NCBI GenBank assembly: GCA_019459145.1
Contig: JAIBEK010000064.1
Span: 1-64,000, forward strand
DNA: 64,000 bases
Direction of reading: 5' to 3'
DNA from: Arenimonas sp.
GTDB taxonomy: Bacteria; Pseudomonadota; Alphaproteobacteria; Rhizobiales; Rhizobiaceae
Shown: positions 1 through 7,456 of the stretch, piece after piece
Position numbering within the stretch: the first letter of the stretch is position 1
Layout of the letters: every line of letters begins with the position of its first letter
Made by a program: the position numbers and the translations under genes
Notes under the pieces: model-generated
The model's database searches: none
What the model saw: only the letters and a program-made list of their open reading frames with translations
What the model was told of the DNA's origin: nothing

Positions 1-146
1 TCGCGCTCATCATTGGCGAAGTGAACGCCAGTATACCTCGCTCCTTCCGGCGGCTGCGGCTTGATCTGGCGCCGTGTCTGCGTCTTCCGACCGCCCAACA
101 GGGCGCGGACCATAGGGGCCGAGAACAGGATTGGACGGTCGATCAT
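1..146 (-). CDS. Phage ASCH-like protein (N-terminal part only)
   Basis: The reading frame runs off the left edge, so only the first 48 residues are visible. It begins at an ATG overlapping the TGA of the exonuclease gene by one base. The N-terminus contains RPILFSAPMVRALLGG followed by KTQTRR, which I recognise from conserved phage proteins often annotated as ASCH-domain or 'morphogenetic' proteins. The ASCH fold is RNA-binding-like, but the role in phages is not established. It is the last visible gene of the leftward early operon. Confidence 0.7.
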   Translation of the reverse strand, partial: MIDRPILFSAPMVRALLGGRKTQTRRQIKPQPPEGARYTGVHFANDER

Positions 147-1162
147 CAGCACGGCTCCGTGATCTGTTTCGGTTGATAGGGGCGGCTCTCGAACATCGGC
201 ATCGGATCGAACCCGAGGTTCTGCAGGTGCGGGTCCTCGATCTCGCGCGAGGTCCATTTCGTATCGACGTAGGCCGGGCATTCCGCCTCGACGATCTCGT
301 TCGGATAGCCCGGCCAGTGATCCTCGGCCCAGCACTTGCGCCAGCGTAGGAAGGCGGCCGAAACCATCTTCTCGCCGATCAGCCGGCCGGCATTGTCGAC
401 GCGGGCGACGGTGATTTCGAATGGCGGCTCCTGCTCCTGCATGATGAACAGGAAGTCGAGCTTCATCTCGTGCCGGTCGATCTGCGGAAACAGCGTGCGG
501 ATGCCGCGGCGATAGAACGCGTCCTGGAAATGGTAGCTGTTGTTGTAGATGGCGCGGGCGACCGAAGTCGGTTCGACGCTCAGTTCCGTGGTCTTGTAGT
601 CGACGATGGTGATCCGGTCCGGAGTGATGCTGATGCGGTCCATGCGGGCGCGAGCCCAATGATCGCCGCAACGGTCGATCCATGCCGCCGTCACCTCGTT
701 GAAAATCAACGATTCCGGATAGCGGCCGGCGACTTCCCGGATTGCCGGGTGCTCGTTCTCGCGCAACTCGTCTCGGGCCTTCTCGACCATCTGCGTCACG
801 GTCTCAAAATCCTTGGTCAGCAGCGCGATTGCGCCGCGCGCCTGGGCCGCCGACCGCTCCTCCTGCGCAGCCTTCTTCTTGAAGTCGTCGAATTGGAGAA
901 CGGCGATCTCCGTCGGCTGGCCGAGCAGCATGGCGTGTGCGGCCGATCCGATGTCGCGCGCGCGGCTATTCTTGTCCTCTTCCTCGTCCTGCTTCGTCAG
1001 GCGCGGGTGGGCGGCGAACGCGTGGCGCGGGCTGTCCAAGATCAGCTTCTGGGCGATCGAGCGGCTGAGGCTCGGCAGGGGGGCCGTATCGCTGTGATAG
1101 GACGCCTCCGACATGCGGTAGAGGCCCGGGCGATCGATCGTTTCGGAATGGATGAGGTCCAT
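146..1162 (-). CDS. Exonuclease VIII-like PD-(D/E)XK nuclease (DUF3799 type)
   Basis: This 338-residue protein resembles the RecE C-terminal nuclease/DUF3799 family, phage 5'-3' double-strand exonucleases used with an annealing protein for recombination. The N-terminus has the family pattern YRMSEASYHSD, then IGSAAHAMLLG at about 71-81. The nuclease core is visible as Asp175 in RMDRIS and Asp188-x-Lys190 in IVDYKTT. The start at 1162 is chosen because the upstream gene stops at 1167; a longer reading would run far into that gene. No annealing protein (Bet/RecT) is recognisable in the window; it may lie to the left or be one of the unknown neighbours. Confidence 0.8.
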   Translation of the reverse strand: MDLIHSETIDRPGLYRMSEASYHSDTAPLPSLSRSIAQKLILDSPRHAFAAHPRLTKQDEEEDKNSRARDIGSAAHAMLLGQPTEIAVLQFDDFKKKAAQEERSAAQARGAIALLTKDFETVTQMVEKARDELRENEHPAIREVAGRYPESLIFNEVTAAWIDRCGDHWARARMDRISITPDRITIVDYKTTELSVEPTSVARAIYNNSYHFQDAFYRRGIRTLFPQIDRHEMKLDFLFIMQEQEPPFEITVARVDNAGRLIGEKMVSAAFLRWRKCWAEDHWPGYPNEIVEAECPAYVDTKWTSREIEDPHLQNLGFDPMPMFESRPYQPKQITEPC

Positions 1163-1166
1163 GTCT

Positions 1167-1547
1167 TTACTCGGCGGCCTCGTAGAACTGGTCGTCGATC
1201 CGCTGCTGGTGCGCCTGGTCTGGATCGGGCTCGCTCGCGGATTCCACGGCTTCGGAAAACTCCGCCTGCGCATAGCGGCCGATGTGGGTAGCCATGCTTT
1301 CAATCTGGGAGGCGATGGCGACGAACAGCTTGTCGCGGAACGTGACGGGAAACCGCATGTCGCGGGGCCGGTCGATGTGAAAGCCGCTCAGGTCGACCTC
1401 GCGGACATAGAAATCGCGCGGTTCGTTTTCCTGGTCGTTGCTGGCGAGCGTTGCCGTGCCGTAGAGCATCATGCCCTCGATGCGGCACTCGTCGATGACC
1501 GGCACCAGTTCCTCGAACTCGATTTCGCGGGTGATCGTGACGGCCAT
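1167..1547 (-). CDS. Unknown prophage protein, 126 aa
   Basis: No family recognised. The protein is acidic overall, with an Ile/Glu-rich N-terminal beta region and a C-terminal acidic tail. It sits between the small zinc-ribbon-like protein and the exonuclease, 4 bp before the exonuclease start. The start at 1547 is preferred over an upstream TTG because GGGAG lies at the right distance. Its place next to the exonuclease makes a recombination accessory role possible, but nothing in the sequence shows it. Confidence 0.6.
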   Translation of the reverse strand: MAVTITREIEFEELVPVIDECRIEGMMLYGTATLASNDQENEPRDFYVREVDLSGFHIDRPRDMRFPVTFRDKLFVAIASQIESMATHIGRYAQAEFSEAVESASEPDPDQAHQQRIDDQFYEAAE

Positions 1548-1549
1548 GA

Positions 1550-1981
1550 TCAATCTCCCGAGTCCACGGTCATATCGAGACCGCAGTTCTTGCAGGAGCC
1601 GGGGTGCCAGCCGCGCGAGTGATTGGCGCCAGGCGCATCAACCTTTTCGTGCTTGCAGATAGCGAAGCGAAGGACGATCGGCGTCTGGATATTTTTCTTG
1701 GCGACTTGATCGTAAGTGCTGCTGCCCCAGACAACGGCATAGCCACCACCGTCAAGCCTGCCGCCCATGCCTGCGGGCGTAAGGAAGAACTGAGCCCAGT
1801 TCTTTTTGCCAGCGATCCGGCCCCATCCCCATTGCGGAACCAAGCTGTGGCCGCCGGCAGCGAGGTTGTTGAGGAACAACAACGGGTCAACCGCTTCCGC
1901 ATTCGGGATATCGACATCGCCCTTCAAGATCGGAGCGTAATCGCCTTCAACCGTGAATTTGCGTCCTGAAATGCGCTCCAT
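1550..1981 (-). CDS. Unknown prophage protein with C-terminal Cys/His cluster, 143 aa
   Basis: The body is rich in Gly and aromatic residues and unrecognised. The last 35 residues hold a Cys-x-His, a His-x3-His and a CKNCG, compatible with a structural zinc site. The chosen ATG at 1981 begins MERISGRKF and directly follows the stop of the small membrane protein. The downstream gene starts 2 bp after its stop, so the four genes form one operon read leftward from the pL-like promoter. Confidence 0.55.
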   Translation of the reverse strand: MERISGRKFTVEGDYAPILKGDVDIPNAEAVDPLLFLNNLAAGGHSLVPQWGWGRIAGKKNWAQFFLTPAGMGGRLDGGGYAVVWGSSTYDQVAKKNIQTPIVLRFAICKHEKVDAPGANHSRGWHPGSCKNCGLDMTVDSGD

Positions 1982-1983
1982 GA

Positions 1984-2160
1984 TCACACCCTCGCAGCTG
2001 CGGCGAGCTGCTGCTCGACGTGGTGCAAGCGCGCGATTGCCGTCAGCGAGCACAGCCCGAGCAGCAGGATCGACGTGATGAGGATGATGGACTGAGCCCG
2101 CACGAGAAGCGCGCCGGTGGCGCTTTCGGTGGACTGCTTGCGGGTGGTGATGTGGGGCAT
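1984..2160 (-). CDS. Small single-pass membrane protein, 58 aa
   Basis: This is the first gene after the leftward promoter. The ATG at 2160 is preceded by CAGGAG at good spacing. The protein has a polar N-terminus of about 20 residues, one hydrophobic segment (about residues 25-43, SIILITSILLLGLCSLTAIA) and a short basic/Gln-rich tail. Such proteins are common as the first product of leftward early operons; functions such as superinfection exclusion are possible but cannot be read from the sequence. Confidence 0.6.
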   Translation of the reverse strand: MPHITTRKQSTESATGALLVRAQSIILITSILLLGLCSLTAIARLHHVEQQLAAAARV

Positions 2161-2188
2161 GACGCTCTCCTGTGATGAGGAGAACGTT

Positions 2189-2226
2189 ACTCGATATCGA
2201 GTGATAATGTCAACTCGTTTATGAGT
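2189..2226 (-). promoter_or_regulatory. Left operator pair and leftward early promoter (pL-like)
   Basis: Two 14-bp sites of the form ACTCG-N4-NGAGT lie here: a perfect palindrome ACTCGATATCGAGT at 2189-2202 and ACTCGTTTATGAGT at 2213-2226. On the minus strand a TTGACA (-35) occupies 2208-2213, squeezed between the sites, and a -10 about 17 bp downstream would overlap the first site. Repressor binding should block this promoter. A related GAGT-N6-ACTC element is at 2233-2246. Confidence 0.75.
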
Positions 2227-2323
2227 TTATTCGAGTGGGCTTACTCTGTGACCGATCGCGCGCGCCATTCGGAACGCGGATTTTACTCGCTCCGCCCCCA
2301 AGGATGGCGGTGAAGATCAAGCA

Positions 2324-3079
2324 CTACCTCTTTCGATAGCTTCCGACGACAAGATGACAAATGGGCCACTCGGTGCGATCAAGCGTGAACTCTGCCGGTT
2401 CTCCCGGCGCCGGATTGTATTGCTTCAAATGCCATGTCGTTGCTGTCACCTTCGTGAGCAGCTTGATGATGGCATAATGCTCGCCATTGACATCTTGCGA
2501 GCACACCACCACCTCGTCGCCGGCTTTTGGCGGGATATTCGGATGGATGAGTGCAAGATCGCCCTGTCGGAACGCAGGTTCCATCGAGTCGCCGATGATA
2601 TAGAGGCCGTATCCATTCTTCGCCCGGGCCAGCGGTTCGGGACGCTTCACATAGTCGATCGGTTCAGGCGATACCAAGATGCTGTCGTCGATAGCACCGC
2701 CACGAACGGACGCATAAATGGGCAGATCGACGGGGCCAACCAGATCTGCACCGGGCACCGATTGCCCTTCGATCGGGAAGCGGTATGGCTCAAACCCTGT
2801 CTCCATAGAGCCATCCTGGCGCTTCTGCAGCATCAGGCGCACATTCCCGCTGAGCAGTGACGCTCGCTTTTGTGGATCACTCAGCGCGGCGCTCAGGTGC
2901 GGCAAGGGTAATCCCAATGCCATGGCGACGGCCGGGCCGCTGCGGGAACGCTCCACCGCATCTCGCTCGATACGATCAATCGACTGTTGAGTGGTGTTGG
3001 CGACCTCGGCGAGCTGAGCCTGACTTAAACCAAGCTCCTCACGCCGCTCTCTAACCTGTTGGCCGAATGTCTTTTCCAT
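2324..3079 (-). CDS. CI-type prophage repressor (XRE HTH + S24/LexA-like peptidase)
   Basis: The 251-residue length is typical of lambdoid-type repressors. The N-terminal helix-turn-helix is at about 8-60 (LSQAQLAEVANTTQQSIDRIE) and the S24 domain at about 115-245. The catalytic serine is Ser165 in GDSMEP and the general base is Lys206 in YAIIKLL, so RecA-stimulated self-cleavage, and SOS induction, is expected. The gene is flanked by two operator clusters. The start codon at 3079 lies only 7-8 bp from the proposed -10 box at 3087-3092, so the maintenance transcript is probably leaderless, as for lambda cI from pRM. Confidence 0.92.
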   Translation of the reverse strand: MEKTFGQQVRERREELGLSQAQLAEVANTTQQSIDRIERDAVERSRSGPAVAMALGLPLPHLSAALSDPQKRASLLSGNVRLMLQKRQDGSMETGFEPYRFPIEGQSVPGADLVGPVDLPIYASVRGGAIDDSILVSPEPIDYVKRPEPLARAKNGYGLYIIGDSMEPAFRQGDLALIHPNIPPKAGDEVVVCSQDVNGEHYAIIKLLTKVTATTWHLKQYNPAPGEPAEFTLDRTEWPICHLVVGSYRKR

Positions 3080-3086
3080 GGGTCAA

Positions 3087-3164
3087 ATATACTCGTTTGC
3101 GGGTACTCGATCCAACTCGATTGCAAGTTACTCGATTTTGAGTTAGCTTGAGTGAAATTCACTC
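3087..3164. promoter_or_regulatory. Right operator cluster with divergent pRM-like and pR-like promoters
   Basis: Four operator-like sites: ACTCGTTTGCGGGT (3091-3104), ACTCGATTGCAAGT (3115-3128), ACTCGATTTTGAGT (3130-3143) and the dyad GAGTGAAATTCACTC (3150-3164). The leftward promoter reads TTGGAT (3115-3110), 17 bp, GTATAT (3092-3087). The rightward promoter reads TTGCAA (3121-3126), 17 bp, TAGCTT (3144-3149). The sites cover the pRM -10, both -35 boxes and the pR spacer, an arrangement like lambda OR. Which site each protein prefers cannot be told from sequence. Confidence 0.78.
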
Positions 3165-3186
3165 GAACTCAATTTGGCGAGCAACG

Positions 3187-3429
3187 ATGCAAGACGCTGA
3201 ACAGCACCCTGGAATGGCAAGGGCCGTCGAGTTTTTCGGCTCTCAGGCTAAACTGGTTGAGGCGATCGGATGCTTTTCTCAGCAGACGATCTCCCGAATT
3301 CTCAACCGCGAAAACGAGCCCTCTGCAGAACTGGCCGTCGCGATCCACACTGCTTCCAACGGCAATGTGCCCAAGTGGAAGATCCGGCCCGACCTCTTTG
3401 AAGCTCCTGCTTCGGCCGAGGTGGCCTGA
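3187..3429 (+). CDS. Cro/YdaS-like DNA-binding protein, 80 aa
   Basis: This small protein is divergent from the repressor and is the first gene of the rightward early operon. It contains an HTH pattern of the YdaS/Cro kind: RAVEFFGSQAKLVEAIG, then SQQTISRILN. The start at 3187 (MQDAEQHP) is chosen because the earlier TTG at 3148 overlaps the proposed -10 box. By position and size it should act as the Cro-like antagonist of the repressor. It overlaps the next gene by one base (TGATG). Confidence 0.8.
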   Translation: MQDAEQHPGMARAVEFFGSQAKLVEAIGCFSQQTISRILNRENEPSAELAVAIHTASNGNVPKWKIRPDLFEAPASAEVA

Positions 3430-3803
3430 TGAGCGCACAATGCTCTCTTTTCGCGGACTCGGGATTCACGAAGCGCGGCAAGCGGATTCCCCCTGTGGAA
3501 GCCGTTTGCGCCATGGCTCGCCGGCTCTGGCCGTCCAAGACTGCGGTCAATCTCGCATCCCGCGCCGAAATCTCCGAACGCGCCGCCAAGCTCTGGCTCG
3601 AAGGCCGCACCGAACCTGGCGCCGACGCGCTGGTCAACCTGCTGCGTTCCGACGCCGGGTTCGAGCTGCTGCAGTCGATCATGAACGGATCGGGCACGCG
3701 CTGGTGGAGCGAGTTCGAACGCGGCGTGCACATCGCCGAGCTCGAACAGCAGCTGGAATGGAACCGGCAGCAGATCGAAAAGCTCAAAGCGAGGGCGAAG
3801 TGA
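3429..3803 (+). CDS. Putative phage regulator: HTH-like core plus C-terminal coiled coil, 124 aa
   Basis: Residues about 35-85 (KTAVNLASRAEISERAAK, then WLEGRTEPGADALVNLL) resemble a helix-turn-helix as seen in alphaproteobacterial phage regulators. Residues about 95-122 form a likely coiled coil (AELEQQLEWNRQQIEKLKA) that could mediate oligomerisation. Its place directly after the Cro-like gene is where CII-like activators are found, but no CII family signature is visible. The function is therefore open. Confidence 0.6.
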   Translation: MSAQCSLFADSGFTKRGKRIPPVEAVCAMARRLWPSKTAVNLASRAEISERAAKLWLEGRTEPGADALVNLLRSDAGFELLQSIMNGSGTRWWSEFERGVHIAELEQQLEWNRQQIEKLKARAK

Positions 3804-3919
3804 TGGATTTCATCGCCGACTGCCTGCTGCAGCTGTCGAGCTGGTTTCACCGCGCATCGGTGGCCTGCAAGGATGCCGCCCTTGCCGTCATCCTCTACGG
3901 CCGGCGGAGGCGCAAATGA
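3803..3919 (+). CDS. Small unknown protein, 38 aa
   Basis: The start ATG overlaps the stop of the preceding gene by one base and its own stop overlaps the next start (ATGA). The protein has an amphipathic/hydrophobic N-terminal half and ends in a run of basic residues (RRRRK). The translational coupling on both sides supports expression; the function is unknown. Confidence 0.5.
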   Translation: MDFIADCLLQLSSWFHRASVACKDAALAVILYGRRRRK

Positions 3920-4020
3920 TCGTCCTGTCGTTCATCTTCGTCGGGCTGATCGTCTCGGCCTTCCTGATCCTGGAGCTTTGCGCGCTGGTGATCAACCGTC
4001 GGAACCGGAGGGTTTTCTGA
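3916..4020 (+). CDS. Small single-pass membrane protein, 34 aa
   Basis: One hydrophobic helix fills residues 2-24 (IVLSFIFVGLIVSAFLILEL), followed by a basic tail NRRNRR. It overlaps the genes on both sides by one to four bases, which supports it being translated. The function is unknown. Confidence 0.5.
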   Translation: MIVLSFIFVGLIVSAFLILELCALVINRRNRRVF

Positions 4021-4238
4021 TGGGGATCGCCCTCCGCCGTCTGAATATCTGCCCAGATTGTGACGCCGTGCTGAACGCCGGCCTCATCTGCGAATTGTGC
4101 GGCGTCGTTGCCGCGCAAACCGATCTCGATTGCCAGCAGGTCGTCGAGCATCAACCCGGCGCGTCGCGCTTCGTGCGCCCGGTCACGATCAACCCTTCGG
4201 AGCGCTGGAGCGATGGAAATGGACACAAAGGACGTTGA
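4020..4238 (+). CDS. Zinc-ribbon-like small protein, 72 aa
   Basis: Two Cys pairs, CPDC at about 11-14 and CELC at about 26-29, are spaced as in a rubredoxin-like zinc ribbon. The C-terminal half is polar and unrecognised. It starts one base inside the stop of the preceding gene and overlaps the start of the next by about 26 bp. A nucleic-acid or protein-binding role is typical for such ribbons, but none is shown. Confidence 0.55.
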   Translation: MGIALRRLNICPDCDAVLNAGLICELCGVVAAQTDLDCQQVVEHQPGASRFVRPVTINPSERWSDGNGHKGR

Positions 4239-4665
4239 AGAGCTGGCCGCCGACACACTGTCGGGCGATCTGCGCGACGTGATGCTGACGCACATTCGCA
4301 GCATGGAAACGCCATGGTCGAAGATGAGCGAGACCGCCCAGACCGACAAGATTTATGCGATCACCAATGCCTGCGAAACGATCGTGCGGCGCGCCGTCGC
4401 CATCGTCGCCGCGCACGGTTCCGAAGCGGTCTTCGGCCGCGTGACCAAGTTCACGGTCAAGGACGAGATCAAGGCCGAACTGGTCTGTGCGTCGTCGGTT
4501 GGCAACATCGAGAAGGTGGCCGAGAACATCAGCCAGCCGGCGATCATCATCTTCGCCAATCCCGACGTGTTCATGGGCGAGAAGGCGCCGGCGACGGCCG
4601 AGCCCGACGAGCCGAAGTTGCCGATCGAAGACAGCGACGACGACGAAACCCAGGCGGCGGCCTGA
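4213..4665 (+). CDS. Unknown conserved-looking prophage protein, 150 aa
   Basis: Not recognised. It has a helical N-terminus (MDTKDVEELAADTLSGDLRD), a central mixed region and a strongly acidic C-terminal tail (EDSDDDETQAAA). The start could be 4213 or 4219; the latter has GGAG at better spacing. The acidic tail recalls single-strand-binding or DNA-mimic proteins, but there is no supporting motif. Confidence 0.5.
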   Translation: MEMDTKDVEELAADTLSGDLRDVMLTHIRSMETPWSKMSETAQTDKIYAITNACETIVRRAVAIVAAHGSEAVFGRVTKFTVKDEIKAELVCASSVGNIEKVAENISQPAIIIFANPDVFMGEKAPATAEPDEPKLPIEDSDDDETQAAA

Positions 4666-4667
4666 CG

Positions 4668-5057
4668 ATGGCGGGCGGCGTTCAAAACCGCTTCGCCAGC
4701 AAGAGCAAGGCGGCCTCGGGTCGCCTTGCTCTTGGCCGTCTCAAGGTCGGCGCGATGAACAAGACAGAGGCCGCCTATTCCGCGCTGCTCGACGGGCTCT
4801 GCGCTACCGGCGAAGTCCTTTGGTTCAAGTTCGAGGGCGTCAAGCTCCGCCTGGCCGACAACACGTTCTACACGCCGGATTTCGCGGTGATGCTTTCTAG
4901 CGGCGTCATGGAGATGCACGAGGTCAAGGGCTTCTGGCAGGACGATGCGCGCGTGAAGATCAAGGTTGCCGCCGATCTCTATCCCTTCCGTTTCATCGCA
5001 GCCGTTCCCCAGAAGAAGAAGGACGGCGGCGGCTGGCAGATCGAGGTGTTCGAATGA
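4668..5057 (+). CDS. DUF1064-type phage nuclease-like protein, 129 aa
   Basis: The pattern FYTPDFAV followed by MEMHEVKGFW fits the DUF1064 family, small phage proteins with a PD-(D/E)XK-like core (PDF, then E-x-K with Lys in EVKG). They are thought to be resolvase-like or VRR-like endonucleases. It starts 2 bp after the upstream stop and its end overlaps the GcrA-like start by 4 bp. Biochemical function is inferred from the family only. Confidence 0.75.
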   Translation: MAGGVQNRFASKSKAASGRLALGRLKVGAMNKTEAAYSALLDGLCATGEVLWFKFEGVKLRLADNTFYTPDFAVMLSSGVMEMHEVKGFWQDDARVKIKVAADLYPFRFIAAVPQKKKDGGGWQIEVFE

Positions 5058-5524
5058 ACCAGACATGGACCGACGAGAATACGGAACTCCTGCGCGAACT
5101 GTGGCGCGAGGGTTTCAGCGCCGCGGAGATTGCCAAGCGCATCGGCGGCGTTTCGCGCAACGCAGTGATCGGCAAAGTGCATCGCCTAAAGCTCGACGTT
5201 CATCCGAATGCGCCGCTCGTCGAAGGCAATCGGCATCCGGCCGCTCCGAAGCGGATCAGCTCGAACAAGGGCAATCGCCACATCAAGCTGAACAAGTCAG
5301 TCAATCCGCACCCCGTCGAGGAACGGCCGGCGCCGATCCCTGCGCCGCGGTTGCTCGAACTGTCGCTGCTGGAGCTTGAAAACCACAATTGCCGCTGGCC
5401 GGCCGGTGATCGCGCGCCGTTCACGTTCTGCGGCCATCGCGTCGACGACGGCGAGGTCTACTGCACGTATCACTGCCGCGTCGCCTATGTGCCGCGCGAG
5501 CTGCGCGTGAAGAGGGCGGCGTGA
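5054..5524 (+). CDS. gcrA-like: GcrA-family transcription regulator (phage copy)
   Basis: The N-terminus WTDENTELLRELWREGFSAA, with EIAKRI and SRNAVIGKVHRL, is the GcrA HTH. The C-terminal module CRWPAGD...FCGH...YCTYHCRVAY is the family's sigma-70-interacting Cys-rich region. In Caulobacter, GcrA is a cell-cycle regulator that binds RNA polymerase sigma-70 and responds to CcrM-methylated promoters. At 156 aa the length is near host GcrA (about 170). Placed next to a methyltransferase, it could redirect host or phage transcription; that is inference. Confidence 0.9.
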   Translation: MNQTWTDENTELLRELWREGFSAAEIAKRIGGVSRNAVIGKVHRLKLDVHPNAPLVEGNRHPAAPKRISSNKGNRHIKLNKSVNPHPVEERPAPIPAPRLLELSLLELENHNCRWPAGDRAPFTFCGHRVDDGEVYCTYHCRVAYVPRELRVKRAA

Positions 5525-5525
5525 A

Positions 5526-6047
5526 ATGGGCAAGTACAGCACATTCGAGCGGATCGGGCGCGACGCCTATCAGACGATAGATCCCCGCGCTGTAGAGGCC
5601 CTGGTTCCGCATCTGCGCGGCATCAAGACGTTTGCCGAGCCATGCGCTGGCGAAGGGTATCTTGTCGGGCAGCTGCAGCGCCACGGCCTGACATGCGCCT
5701 GGGAGGGCGATATCGAGGCCGGCTTTGACGCACTGACCTATCCCTTCGACGAGGAAGCCGTCTTCGATGCGATCATCAGCAACGTGCCCTGGAGGCGGGA
5801 CATATTGCACGCGATGATTTTGCGGTTTCAGGCGATGGCTCCGACCTGGCTGCTGTTCGACGCCGACTGGATCCACACCAAGCAGTCCGCGCCGTTCATG
5901 GACCAGTGCAGCCACATCGTCAGCGTCGGGCGCCTGAAATGGATTCCTGACACCAAGATGACCGGCAAGGAGTCGGCGTGCTGGTATCGCTTTCACGCCC
6001 AGCACGCCGGCGGCCCGCGCTTTATCGGTCGTGAGGTGGCTGCATGA
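5526..6047 (+). CDS. SAM-dependent methyltransferase, probable DNA N6-adenine type
   Basis: Motif I is seen as AEPCAGEGYL (about 37-46) and a motif IV-like SNVPW (85-89) takes the place of the usual NPPF/Y/W. The 173-residue length is close to a minimal methylase core without a large target-recognition domain. It follows the GcrA-like gene by 1 bp and overlaps the next gene by 4 bp. With Val in motif IV, activity is plausible (NVPY/NVPW variants occur) but not certain. No cognate restriction enzyme is present. Confidence 0.7.
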   Translation: MGKYSTFERIGRDAYQTIDPRAVEALVPHLRGIKTFAEPCAGEGYLVGQLQRHGLTCAWEGDIEAGFDALTYPFDEEAVFDAIISNVPWRRDILHAMILRFQAMAPTWLLFDADWIHTKQSAPFMDQCSHIVSVGRLKWIPDTKMTGKESACWYRFHAQHAGGPRFIGREVAA

Positions 6048-6250
6048 CCTTCGCCGAAGCCTTTGCTCTGCACGGCCCTGACACGATCGCCATAGGCAAA
6101 GCTCTAGGCATTCCCGAGCATGAGGCCGACCGCCTGATAAATCGGCGCATGGATGAGCGGGCGCAGCGCCGGGCGCACTGGAAACGCACCAAGGCTGGAC
6201 TGGCGGAGATCCGCCGGCAGACGCAGGAATGGGGGAACGACCATGCTTGA
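6044..6250 (+). CDS. Small unknown protein, 68 aa
   Basis: The ATG overlaps the preceding stop (ATGA). The first half looks like a short helical domain (AIGKALGIPEHEADRLINRR, reminiscent of an HTH), the second half is very basic. It overlaps the next gene by 8 bp. A DNA-binding role is possible; no family recognised. Confidence 0.55.
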   Translation: MTFAEAFALHGPDTIAIGKALGIPEHEADRLINRRMDERAQRRAHWKRTKAGLAEIRRQTQEWGNDHA

Positions 6251-6668
6251 CCACGTCTCGTTTCACGCCGTCATCCGATACCTCGAGCGCGTTCTCGGCT
6301 TCCCGGTCAACGACTGGCTCGTCGGAAAGGAAAGCATCGGCGAGGACGCACGCGCGCGCCACTGCTGCGCCCAGGCTGGGCTGCCTCTCGCCTACGTGCG
6401 CGAACTGGTGCTGTGCAGGCCGGTGCTTGCCGCCGTCATCTGCGGCTTTGAGCAGGTCGTGGTGCGCGTCGACGGGTTCGCCTATGTCGTGCGCAACGGA
6501 ATCGTGGCCACGGTCCTGACCGAACGCATGCGCGACGAAAAGATCGGTCTGCTGGACAAGCTCAAAGAACAGACGCGCCCCGAAATGCGCCGGCAAATGG
6601 CCCGCAACGGTCGCCGCGCCAAGGGCAAGAACAAGAGCCGCAACCGGCGCATGGCGGAGGTAGAGTGA
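6243..6668 (+). CDS. Unknown prophage protein with basic C-terminal tail, 141 aa
   Basis: The start at 6243 (MLDHVSFHAVIRYLERVLG) is set by the overlap with the preceding gene. The first 90 residues look globular; the last 30 are highly basic (RRQMARNGRRAKGKNKSRNR) and probably bind nucleic acid. Not recognised as a family. It ends inside the start of the PAPS-reductase-like gene (TGATG). Confidence 0.55.
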   Translation: MLDHVSFHAVIRYLERVLGFPVNDWLVGKESIGEDARARHCCAQAGLPLAYVRELVLCRPVLAAVICGFEQVVVRVDGFAYVVRNGIVATVLTERMRDEKIGLLDKLKEQTRPEMRRQMARNGRRAKGKNKSRNRRMAEVE

Positions 6669-7456
6669 TGGATCCCAAGTTGATCATCATCAGCCTCGGG
6701 GCTGGCGTGCAATCGACGACGATGGCGCTCATGGCTGCTCATGGTGAGATTGGGCCGATGCCCGATTGCGCAATCTTCGCCGATACTGGCGACGAGCCGG
6801 AAGCCGTCTATGACCATCTCAAATGGCTCATGTCACCCAACGTGCTTCCGTTCCCTGTTATCGTTGTCAGCGAAGGAAAACTGAGCGCTGAACTGTTGTC
6901 CGGTAATGACATGGCGCGTGTTCCTTTTTTCGTAGGGAAAGGCGGCCTATCGGCTCGCCAATGCACGCGCAACTTTAAGATAAGGCCGGTTCGGCGGCAG
7001 ATTCGCAAGTGTTTGGGAGTGGCCCCACGGGGTTATGTTGCTCCGGGATCTGTAAGCCAATGGATCGGCATTTCTACTGATGAGGTGATGCGGGTCAAGC
7101 CATCTGGCGCGAGGTTCATCGAGAACCGTCACCCTCTTATTGAGAAGCGGATGACGCGTGGTGATTGCCTACAGTGGCTTCTAAGAAATGGATATCCTCG
7201 GCCGCCGAAGTCTGCATGCGTCTACTGCCCCTATCAGAGCAATGCGCAGTGGCGTGAAAAAGACCCTGTCTCGATGGCCCAGGCTATCGCAGTCGACGAG
7301 GCGCTTCGAACGCCAGAAAATGTAGTTCGATTCAGAGGTGAACTTTACGTTCATCCGTCGCTTAAGCCCCTTCGCGATGTCGATTTTTCGAATGCGGAGG
7401 ATCGCGGCCAGTTGAACCTTTTCAACAACGAGTGTGAAGGGATGTGCGGCGTATGA
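6668..7456 (+). CDS. Phage PAPS-reductase-like (PP-loop ATPase) protein, 262 aa
   Basis: The N-terminal SLGAGVQST (about 9-17) is the adenine-nucleotide alpha-hydrolase PP-loop of the phosphoadenosine phosphosulfate reductase superfamily. Cys99, Cys184 and Cys187 (CVYC) could bind an iron-sulfur cluster as in DndC-like members. Phage members are common and their substrate is unknown; base or tRNA thiolation or DNA modification has been suggested for relatives. AT content appears higher than in neighbouring genes. Start ATG at 6668 overlaps the upstream stop; a GTG 3 bp earlier is an alternative. Confidence 0.78.
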   Translation: MDPKLIIISLGAGVQSTTMALMAAHGEIGPMPDCAIFADTGDEPEAVYDHLKWLMSPNVLPFPVIVVSEGKLSAELLSGNDMARVPFFVGKGGLSARQCTRNFKIRPVRRQIRKCLGVAPRGYVAPGSVSQWIGISTDEVMRVKPSGARFIENRHPLIEKRMTRGDCLQWLLRNGYPRPPKSACVYCPYQSNAQWREKDPVSMAQAIAVDEALRTPENVVRFRGELYVHPSLKPLRDVDFSNAEDRGQLNLFNNECEGMCGV

